A stretch of 64,000 bases of DNA from positions 1,736,001 through 1,800,000 of the forward strand of contig NZ_CP038438.1 of assembly GCF_004683905.1 (NCBI RefSeq), written 5' to 3'. The DNA comes from Pseudomonas fluorescens. Its GTDB lineage: Bacteria > Pseudomonadota > Gammaproteobacteria > Pseudomonadales > Pseudomonadaceae. Made by a program: the position numbers and the translations under genes. The notes below the pieces were generated by a model. That model worked only from the letters and a program-made list of their open reading frames with translations, made no database searches and had not been told where the DNA came from. Numbering within the stretch: the first letter of the stretch is position 1; the number at the start of each line of letters is the position of its first letter. Of the stretch, positions 19,041-25,288 are shown one piece after another.

Positions 19041-20009
19041 ATGGCCGTGCAGGATCTGCTGTCCCAGGATGAAATCGACGCGCTGTTGCATGGCGTCGAC
19101 GATGGTCTGGTACAGACCGATAACGCTGCCGAACCCGGCAGTGTCAAAAGCTACGACCTGACCAGCCAGGATCGCATCGTCCGTGGACGCATGCCGACTC
19201 TGGAGATGATCAACGAGCGTTTTGCCCGTTACACCCGCATCAGCATGTTCAACATGCTGCGCCGCTCGGCGGATGTTGCCGTCGGTGGCGTCCAGGTGAT
19301 GAAGTTCGGCGAATACGTGCACTCGCTGTACGTGCCGACCAGCCTCAACCTGGTCAAGATCAAACCGCTGCGCGGCACCGCGCTGTTCATCCTCGACGCC
19401 AAACTGGTGTTCAAACTGGTGGACAACTTCTTCGGTGGCGACGGCCGTCACGCCAAGATCGAGGGGCGTGAATTCACCCCGACCGAACTGCGTGTGGTGC
19501 GCATGGTGCTGGAGCAGGCGTTCGTCGATCTGAAGGAAGCCTGGCAGGCGATCATGGAAGTCAATTTCGAGTACATCAACTCGGAAGTGAACCCGGCCAT
19601 GGCCAACATCGTCGGCCCGAGCGAAGCGATCGTGGTTTCTACTTTCCACATCGAACTCGATGGCGGTGGCGGTGACCTGCACGTGACCATGCCGTACTCG
19701 ATGATCGAGCCGGTGCGCGAGATGCTCGACGCCGGTTTCCAGTCGGACCTCGACGATCAGGACGAGCGCTGGGTCAATGCCCTGCGTCAGGACGTGCTCG
19801 ATGTCGACGTGCCGATCGGCGCCACCGTGGCCCGCCGCCAGTTGAAGCTGCGCGACATCCTGCACATGCAGCCGGGGGATGTGATCCCGGTCGAGATGCC
19901 GGAAGACATGATCATGCGCGCCAACGGCGTACCGGCCTTCAAGGTCAAGATGGGCTCGCACAAAGGCAACCTCGCGTTGCAGGTGATCGAGCCGATCGAG
20001 CGTCGCTGA
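19041..20009 (+). CDS. fliM: Flagellar motor switch protein FliM
   Basis: FliM binds phosphorylated CheY and passes the signal to FliG. The 322 residues begin with the CheY-binding peptide QDLLSQDEIDALLHGV, followed by the middle CheC-like domain (MPTLEMINERFARYTRISMFNMLRRSADV) and a C-terminal SpoA domain that packs with FliN (about 250-315). All parts are present at normal length. Confidence 0.97.
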   Translation: MAVQDLLSQDEIDALLHGVDDGLVQTDNAAEPGSVKSYDLTSQDRIVRGRMPTLEMINERFARYTRISMFNMLRRSADVAVGGVQVMKFGEYVHSLYVPTSLNLVKIKPLRGTALFILDAKLVFKLVDNFFGGDGRHAKIEGREFTPTELRVVRMVLEQAFVDLKEAWQAIMEVNFEYINSEVNPAMANIVGPSEAIVVSTFHIELDGGGGDLHVTMPYSMIEPVREMLDAGFQSDLDDQDERWVNALRQDVLDVDVPIGATVARRQLKLRDILHMQPGDVIPVEMPEDMIMRANGVPAFKVKMGSHKGNLALQVIEPIERR

Positions 20010-20061
20010 AGCGGCGCTTTTCCCCCACGCATTTAACTGAATTGTTGCCCGCCGAGGACAC

Positions 20062-20523
20062 ATGATGAACGACGAAATGAACGCCCAGGACGATCAGGCA
20101 CTGGCCGACGAATGGGCTGCGGCCCTGGAAGAGACCGGTGATGGCAGCCAGGCTGACATCGACGCGCTGCTGGCCGCCGACGCTGGCGCTGCAAGCTCCA
20201 ACCGTCTGCCGATGGAAGAGTTCGGCAGCGTGCCGAAGAACAACGATCCGGTGACCCTGGACGGTCCGAACCTGGACGTGATCCTCGACATCCCGGTGTC
20301 GATCTCGATGGAAGTGGGCAGCACCGACATCAACATCCGCAACCTGCTGCAACTGAACCAGGGTTCGGTGATCGAGCTCGATCGTCTGGCCGGCGAGCCG
20401 CTGGACGTGCTGGTCAACGGCACCCTGATCGCGCACGGTGAAGTGGTGGTGGTCAACGAGAAGTTCGGCATCCGCCTGACCGACGTGATCAGCCCAAGCG
20501 AACGCATCAAGAAGCTGCGCTGA
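20062..20523 (+). CDS. fliN: Flagellar motor switch protein FliN
   Basis: FliN builds the lower C ring and binds FliH. The 153 residues have an acidic N-terminal extension of about 70 residues, common in pseudomonads, and the SpoA domain at the end (LDVILDIPVSISMEVGSTDI through ISPSERIKKLR). Two ATGs stand in tandem at 20062 and 20065; the second has the better distance to GAGG. The stop is followed at once by the GTG of fliO. Confidence 0.96.
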   Translation: MMNDEMNAQDDQALADEWAAALEETGDGSQADIDALLAADAGAASSNRLPMEEFGSVPKNNDPVTLDGPNLDVILDIPVSISMEVGSTDINIRNLLQLNQGSVIELDRLAGEPLDVLVNGTLIAHGEVVVVNEKFGIRLTDVISPSERIKKLR

Positions 20524-20976
20524 GTGAAACGGTTTCTCTGGGCTTTGCTGGCACTGCCATTGAGCGTGCTGGCCGCCGAGCCGTCGACGGCGACCACCGT
20601 GCCTGCTGCCACCGCGCCGATGGTCAACAGCGGCGTGGCCGGGCAACTGACGCAACTGGTGTTCGGTCTGTTGCTGGTGCTGGGGTTGATCTTCTTCCTC
20701 GCCTGGCTGCTGCGCCGGGTGCAGCAGGCAGGGCTGGCGGGCAAGGGCCAGGTGATCGAGCTGATCGGCTCCCGTGCGCTCGGTCCGCGTGACCGGTTGA
20801 TGCTGGTGCAGGTCGGCAACGAGCAGATTCTGCTCGGCTTGAGCCCTGGCACCATCACCGCGCTGCACGTGCTCAAGGAGCCGGTGCCAGTGCCGAGCAG
20901 CAGCGAAAAAGCGACCCCGGAATTTGCCCAGCATCTGCTGAAGATTCTCGGCAAGGATCAGAAGGATAAGAAGTAA
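20524..20976 (+). CDS. fliO: Flagellar export assembly protein FliO
   Basis: FliO is a membrane chaperone that helps FliP assemble. The 150 residues start with a signal-like segment ([18 protein letters not shown]), then one transmembrane helix at about 42-63 ([24 protein letters not shown]) and the cytoplasmic domain with the family motif [18 protein letters not shown]. The start is GTG directly abutting the fliN stop, and the stop overlaps the fliP ATG by one base. Confidence 0.93.
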   Translation: MKRFLWALLALPLSVLAAEPSTATTVPAATAPMVNSGVAGQLTQLVFGLLLVLGLIFFLAWLLRRVQQAGLAGKGQVIELIGSRALGPRDRLMLVQVGNEQILLGLSPGTITALHVLKEPVPVPSSSEKATPEFAQHLLKILGKDQKDKK

Positions 20977-21734
20977 TGGGTGCGCTACGCATCGTCTTGA
21001 CGCTGGCCCTGATGCTGGCCGCGCCGCTGGCATTCGCCGCCGACCCGTTGTCGATCCCGGCGATCACGCTGGGCACCAACGCCGACGGCGCGCAGGAGTA
21101 TTCGGTCAGCCTGCAGATCCTGCTGATCATGACCGCCCTGAGCTTTATTCCGGCGGCCGTGATCCTGATGACCAGTTTCACTCGGATCATCATCGTCTTC
21201 TCGATCCTGCGTCAGGCCCTCGGCCTGCAGCAGACGCCGTCGAACCAGATCCTCACCGGCATGGCGTTGTTCCTCACCATGTTCATCATGGCCCCGGTGT
21301 TCGATCGGGTGAACAACGATGCGCTGCAGCCGTACCTGGCGGAAAAACTCACCGCCCAGCAAGCGGTGGAAAAGGCCCAGGTACCGATCAAGGACTTCAT
21401 GCTCGCCCAGACCCGCACCAGCGATCTGGAGCTGTTCATGCGTCTGTCCAAGCGCACTGACATTGCCACCCCGGATCAGGCGCCGCTGACCATTTTGGTG
21501 CCGGCGTTTGTCACCTCCGAGCTTAAAACCGCCTTCCAGATCGGCTTCATGATCTTCATTCCGTTCCTGATCATCGACCTGGTCGTGGCCAGTGTGCTGA
21601 TGGCGATGGGTATGATGATGCTCTCGCCGCTGATCATTTCGCTGCCGTTCAAGATCATGCTGTTCGTACTGGTGGATGGCTGGGCGCTGATCATCGGCAC
21701 CCTGGCCAGCAGTTTCGGAGGTGTCTCGCCATGA
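20976..21734 (+). CDS. fliP: Flagellar export gate protein FliP
   Basis: FliP forms the core of the export channel with FliQ and FliR. The 252 residues have a cleavable signal (ending ALAFAA near residue 22) and four membrane helices. The family signatures are [34 protein letters not shown] and [20 protein letters not shown]. It overlaps fliQ by four bases. Confidence 0.97.
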   Translation: MGALRIVLTLALMLAAPLAFAADPLSIPAITLGTNADGAQEYSVSLQILLIMTALSFIPAAVILMTSFTRIIIVFSILRQALGLQQTPSNQILTGMALFLTMFIMAPVFDRVNNDALQPYLAEKLTAQQAVEKAQVPIKDFMLAQTRTSDLELFMRLSKRTDIATPDQAPLTILVPAFVTSELKTAFQIGFMIFIPFLIIDLVVASVLMAMGMMMLSPLIISLPFKIMLFVLVDGWALIIGTLASSFGGVSP

Positions 21735-22000
21735 CGCCGGAAGTTGCGGTCGATATCTTTCGTGAAGCGCTGTGGCTGACCACTCTGATGGTCGCGATTC
21801 TGGTAGTGCCGAGCCTGTTGGTCGGTTTGCTGGTGGCGATGTTCCAGGCGGCGACGCAGATCAACGAACAGACCCTGAGCTTCCTGCCGCGTCTGCTGGT
21901 GATGCTGGTGACCCTGATCGTCGCCGGCCCGTGGATCGTGCAGACGTTCATGGAATACATCATTCAGTTGTACAAAAACATTCCGATGGTCATCGGCTAA
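21731..22000 (+). CDS. fliQ: Flagellar export gate protein FliQ
   Basis: FliQ is the small two-helix component of the export gate. The 89 residues show both hydrophobic helices (about 14-36 and 52-76) and the conserved loop [18 protein letters not shown]. It starts within the fliP stop codon. Confidence 0.97.
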   Translation: MTPEVAVDIFREALWLTTLMVAILVVPSLLVGLLVAMFQAATQINEQTLSFLPRLLVMLVTLIVAGPWIVQTFMEYIIQLYKNIPMVIG

Positions 22001-22003
22001 GCC

Positions 22004-22789
22004 ATGCAGTCGCTGCTTCAGTTGACCGACACCCAGATCAGTACCTGGGTGGCGTCGTTCATGTTGCCACTGTTTCGCGTCGCCTCGATGCTGATGGTCA
22101 TGCCGGTGTTCGGCACCACGTTGGTGTCGCGGCGGATACGCCTGTATTTCGCCGTGGCCATCACCGTATGCATTGCCCCGGGGCTGCCGCCGATGCCGGA
22201 CGTCAGTCCGCTTGCTCTCAGCGGCTGGTTACTGATTGCCGAGCAGATTCTGGTGGGTGCTGTGCTGGGGTTTTCCCTGCAACTGTTTTTCCAGGCATTT
22301 GCCGTGGCCGGGCAGATTGTCGCGATCCAGATGGGCATGGGCTTCGCCTCGATGGTCGACCCGGCCAACGGCGTCTCGGTGGCGGTGATCGGGCAGTTCT
22401 TCACCATGCTGGTGACCTTGCTGTTCCTGTCGATGAACGGCCACCTGGTGGTCTTCGAAGTGCTCACCGAAAGCTTCACCACGCTGCCGGTCGGCGGCGG
22501 CTTGATGACGGCGCAATACTGGGAGCTGGCCGGCAAGCTTGGCTGGGTTCTTGGGGCGGCGTTGTTGCTGGTGCTGCCGGCGGTCACCGCGCTGCTGGTG
22601 GTCAACATCGCCTTCGGCGTGATGACCCGCGCCGCGCCGCAACTGAACATTTTCTCCATCGGTTTTCCGCTGACTCTGGTACTGGGCCTGTTCATCGTCT
22701 GGGTCGGTCTGGCGGATATCCTCAATCAGTATCAACCGCTGGCCTCCGAGGCCTTGCAGTTGTTACGCGAACTGGCACGGGCGCGCTGA
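22004..22789 (+). CDS. fliR: Flagellar export gate protein FliR
   Basis: FliR completes the FliPQR channel and joins it to FlhB. The 261 residues form about five to six membrane segments with family stretches FRVASMLMVMPVFGT, GFASMVDPANG and TRAAPQLNIFSIGFPLTL. It lies three bases from each neighbour in the operon. Confidence 0.97.
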   Translation: MQSLLQLTDTQISTWVASFMLPLFRVASMLMVMPVFGTTLVSRRIRLYFAVAITVCIAPGLPPMPDVSPLALSGWLLIAEQILVGAVLGFSLQLFFQAFAVAGQIVAIQMGMGFASMVDPANGVSVAVIGQFFTMLVTLLFLSMNGHLVVFEVLTESFTTLPVGGGLMTAQYWELAGKLGWVLGAALLLVLPAVTALLVVNIAFGVMTRAAPQLNIFSIGFPLTLVLGLFIVWVGLADILNQYQPLASEALQLLRELARAR

Positions 22790-22792
22790 GCC

Positions 22793-23932
22793 ATGGCAGA
22801 GAGCGAAAGCGGTCAGGACAAAACAGAAGACCCCACGGACAAACGGAAAAAGGACTCTCGTGAGAAGGGCGAGATTGCCCGTTCCAAAGAGCTCAACACC
22901 CTCGCCGTGATGATGGCCGGTGCCGGTGCGCTGCTGGTGTTCGGCGGCATGCTGGCCGAAGACCTGATGGAGCTGATGCGTCTGAACTTCACCCTCTCGC
23001 GCGAGGTGATCATGGATCAGGGGGCCATGGGCAGGTTCCTGCTGCAGTCGGGGCAGATGGCGCTGTTGGCGATCCAGCCGATCATGATCACCCTGTTGCT
23101 GGCGGCGTTGATCGGGCCGATCTCCCTCGGTGGCTGGCTGTTTGCGGCCGGCTCCATGGCACCCAAATTCAGCCGGATGAACCCGGCCGCGGGCCTGAAG
23201 CGGATGTTCTCGTTCAAGGCTGTGGTCGAACTGCTCAAGGCGCTGGCCAAATTTCTGATCACCCTGGGGGTGGCGTTGGCGGTGTTGTCGGCGGACGTCG
23301 ATGATTTCTTGCGGATCGCCCACGAGCCGCTCGAAATGGCGATCATTCACAGCGTCACGCTGGTCGGCTGGAGTACGTTGTGGCTGGCCTGCGGCCTGAT
23401 CATCATCGCCGCCGTCGACGTGCCGGTGCAGCTCTGGGAAGCCCACAAGAAACTGCTGATGACCAAGCAGGAAGTGCGCGACGAGCACAAGGATCAGGAA
23501 GGCCGGCCGGAGGTCAAGCAGCGCATCCGCCAGACCCAGCGCGAGATGTCGCAGCGGCGGATGATGGCGGCGATTCCCGACGCCGACGTGGTCATCACCA
23601 ACCCGACCCACTACGCCGTCGCGCTCAAGTACGACTCGGAGAAGGGCGGCGCGCCAGTGCTGCTGGCCAAGGGCAGCGACTTCCTCGCGCTGAAGATCCG
23701 CGAAATCGCCGTCGCCAACAACGTCATGCTCCTCGAATCGCCGGGGCTGGCGCGCTCGATCTACTACTCCACCGAACTCGAGCAGGAAATCCCCGGTGGC
23801 CTGTACCTGGCGGTCGCCCAGGTATTGGCCTACGTCTACCAGATCCGCCAGTACCGCGCCGGCAAGGGCAAGCGCCCGGATCCGCTGAAGGACGATTTGC
23901 CGATCCCGCCGGATCTGCGGCGCGATTCCTGA
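22793..23932 (+). CDS. flhB: Flagellar export switch protein FlhB
   Basis: FlhB changes export specificity from rod/hook to filament substrates after autocleavage. The 379 residues begin with the typical SGQDKTEDPTDKRKKDSREKG, have four membrane helices, and carry the cleavage motif NPTH at 270-273 within ITNPTHYAVALKYD. It closes the fliL operon, and a terminator follows. A separate gene at 47.7 kb encodes only the C-terminal domain type. Confidence 0.97.
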   Translation: MAESESGQDKTEDPTDKRKKDSREKGEIARSKELNTLAVMMAGAGALLVFGGMLAEDLMELMRLNFTLSREVIMDQGAMGRFLLQSGQMALLAIQPIMITLLLAALIGPISLGGWLFAAGSMAPKFSRMNPAAGLKRMFSFKAVVELLKALAKFLITLGVALAVLSADVDDFLRIAHEPLEMAIIHSVTLVGWSTLWLACGLIIIAAVDVPVQLWEAHKKLLMTKQEVRDEHKDQEGRPEVKQRIRQTQREMSQRRMMAAIPDADVVITNPTHYAVALKYDSEKGGAPVLLAKGSDFLALKIREIAVANNVMLLESPGLARSIYYSTELEQEIPGGLYLAVAQVLAYVYQIRQYRAGKGKRPDPLKDDLPIPPDLRRDS

Positions 23933-23949
23933 CTTGACAGTAACGCAAT

Positions 23950-23990
23950 AAAAAACCGCCATCCCGATTGAACGGGGTGGCGGTTTTTTT
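23950..23990 (+). terminator. Terminator behind flhB (copy 1)
   Basis: A 16-pair stem (23951-23966 with 23973-23988, one G-T pair) around ACCGCC/GGCGGT is followed by a T run. A close relative, with the same bases ATGCCTGA behind the T run, recurs at 28369-28406. Confidence 0.85.
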
Positions 23991-23992
23991 AT

Positions 23993-24464
23993 GCCTGACC
24001 CAAAGATATTTCAGCTCCTGCCGCGGTCATTGTGGTGAGGGGATTCATCCCCGATGGGCTGCGCAGCGGCCCCAGACTTCAATCTTTCAGAAATACCGCG
24101 AGTTCAGGTTTTACGACTGCTGCGCAGCCGAGCGGGAGCAAGCTCCCTCGCCACAGGTTCTTGCCTGCCTTCTTAGCCCGGTAATTCCAGATTATCCAGC
24201 GCCCGATTCACCGCCAGCTCCCCCGCCTGACCCAATGAAACGTCGGCTCCTGCCGCAGTCACTGTGGCGAGGGAGCTTGCTCCCGCTGGGCTGCGCAGCA
24301 GACCCAAATCCTGTCACTGCAAATTTTCAGAAATACCGCGAGTTCAGGGTTTACGGCTGCTGCGCAACCGATCGGGGATGAATCCCCTCGCCACAGGTTC
24401 TTGCCTGCCTTCTTAGCCCGGCAACTGCAGATTATCCAGCGCCCGATTCACCGCCAGCTCGCCA
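23993..24464. repeat. Tandem duplication (period about 240 bp) with two REP-like doublets
   Basis: Unit 1 (about 23993-24224) and unit 2 (about 24225-24464) are tandem copies. Each starts CCTGACCCA, carries a REP-like doublet of the GTGGCGAGGG type with CTGCGCAG ends, and finishes in the 3' end of a DUF6124 gene. The arms are exchanged: the left arm of unit 1 complements the right arm of unit 2 and vice versa. No gene lies in 23933-24412. Confidence 0.8.
24173..24222 (-). pseudogene. Remnant of a DUF6124 gene 3' end
   Basis: Fifty bases match, with only a few changes, the last codons and stop region of the DUF6124 gene at 24413-24462. They sit at the end of repeat unit 1, with no other part of the gene, and are a by-product of the tandem duplication. 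Confidence 0.75.
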
Positions 24465-24772
24465 AGCATGATCAGTTGCGCGATGCCCAACAGAGTCCTG
24501 CGCTGCGACGCCGGTATGAGGTGGGCGAAGTCATTGGCGATGGTTCTGGCCGAGGCGAGTGTTTCGCAGGCATCGGCCAGCAGTTCTTCGTTTTTGAAGT
24601 CTGCGGTCACGGCATACATCGAGCGGGTTTTGCGTTGAATGGGCGTGGCGCCGGGAGAGCAGAGGTAGTGGTCGAGGGCGCGGTCAGCCGCTTCGTGGAG
24701 CTTTTTTGAATCGAGGGATTCGTAGGGGGAGGTGGCGTCGGTTTCGGGTGGGTTGGGTGTTGGTTTGCTCAT
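24413..24772 (-). CDS. DUF6124 family protein, copy 1 (C4-RNA-controlled)
   Basis: The 119-residue product starts SKPTPNPPETD and contains DSKKLHEAADRALDHYL and a helical C-terminus with GIAQLIMLGELAVNRALDNL. This matches a small Pseudomonas family that I recall as DUF6124; its function is unknown. There is no signal peptide. AGGAG lies eight bases before the ATG. The leader contains a C4-type antisense RNA whose seed pairs with that ribosome site. A second copy at 28579-28938 differs at only 4 of 119 residues. Position and duplication point to a mobile or phage-derived unit. By analogy with the phage P1 immunity operon, this gene takes the place of the antirepressor; that is inference. Confidence 0.75.
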   Translation of the reverse strand: MSKPTPNPPETDATSPYESLDSKKLHEAADRALDHYLCSPGATPIQRKTRSMYAVTADFKNEELLADACETLASARTIANDFAHLIPASQRRTLLGIAQLIMLGELAVNRALDNLQLPG

Positions 24773-24811
24773 GGTGAAGCTCCTTTGAAGTGGAGCCGCT
24801 ACAACCTGTCG

Positions 24812-25036
24812 CTAAACAGGAGGGGTGGCGGCTGTACGCAGGTTAGCGAACCGGTCAAAGGCACCCGGCAGACCCGAAGGTCTCCCGCATACAGCCACCA
24901 TGACGAAATCGCGAAAATTCAGATCCGCAACGAAGCCTGGAACGCTGATGCACCTTTGACTTGAATTCGAGTCGCTAAACCCGATCGCTGATTCGTCAGC
25001 GACCGATCCACAATAGAACCCGACCCCAAGGCGCAC
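24812..25036 (-). CDS. Possible leader peptide (Ash-like) overlapping the C4 RNA, copy 1
   Basis: A 74-codon frame runs through the leader of the DUF6124 gene. It contains GFYCGSVADESAIGFSDS and, inside the C4 RNA, VMVAVCGRPSGLPG. Frames of this kind recur in many Pseudomonas genomes and resemble the Ash peptides of P4-like phages. Base conservation may reflect the RNA rather than a protein. No clear ribosome site is visible. Confidence 0.3.
   Translation of the reverse strand: MRLGVGFYCGSVADESAIGFSDSNSSQRCISVPGFVADLNFRDFVMVAVCGRPSGLPGAFDRFANLRTAATPPV
24827..24899 (-). ncRNA. C4-type antisense RNA, copy 1
   Basis: On the minus strand the outer stem pairs GGTGGCTGTATGC with GCGTACAGCCGCC (13 pairs including two G-U), and an inner hairpin AGACC-TTCG-GGTCT follows. 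Two unpaired segments match downstream targets. TCGCTAA (24843-24849) complements TTAGCGA at 24809-24815, and CCTTTGA (24855-24861) complements TCAAAGG at 24782-24788, overlapping the AGGAG of the DUF6124 gene. Length (73 nt), folding and two target pairings are those of C4 RNA of phages P1/P7, which blocks translation of the downstream antirepressor. Confidence 0.8.
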
Positions 25037-25038
25037 AA
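25010..25038 (-). promoter_or_regulatory. Putative promoter of C4/DUF6124 unit, copy 1
   Basis: On the minus strand TTGTGC, 17 bases and TATTGT form a sigma-70-like promoter about 110 bases before the C4 RNA. The same sequence and spacing recur in copy 2. A perfect hairpin TCGCTGA-CGAA-TCAGCGA lies just downstream in both copies. Confidence 0.45.
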
Positions 25039-25191
25039 GCCGGCGGATTCTGGCGTAGCTGTAGGCAATGGCGCAAGGGCGTGTAGCCTTGAAGGCGTGT
25101 CTGGAGGTGTTGTTTAAACGTATGGTTTAAAGACAAAAAATTGGGGGCTGTTTGGGACGTACTCTCCATCGGTCCCTGTAGGATTCGTCGC

Positions 25192-25245
25192 CACGCCGAG
25201 CACGCCGAGCACGCCGAGCACGCCGAGCACGCCGAGCACGGCGAC
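25192..25245. repeat. 9-bp tandem repeat
   Basis: Five perfect tandem copies of CACGCCGAG, then a degenerate sixth, lie downstream of the large orphan gene and upstream of the copy 1 promoter. There are no spacers, so it is not a CRISPR array. Such arrays vary in copy number by slippage. Confidence 0.95.
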
Positions 25246-25288
25246 ATGCGTCGCGCTCGGCGGTTCATGACAGAAAAGGATAAGGCGT

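Noticed and set aside
25192..25245. CRISPR array
   Set aside because: The 9-bp units are directly adjacent with no spacers, and no cas genes are present.
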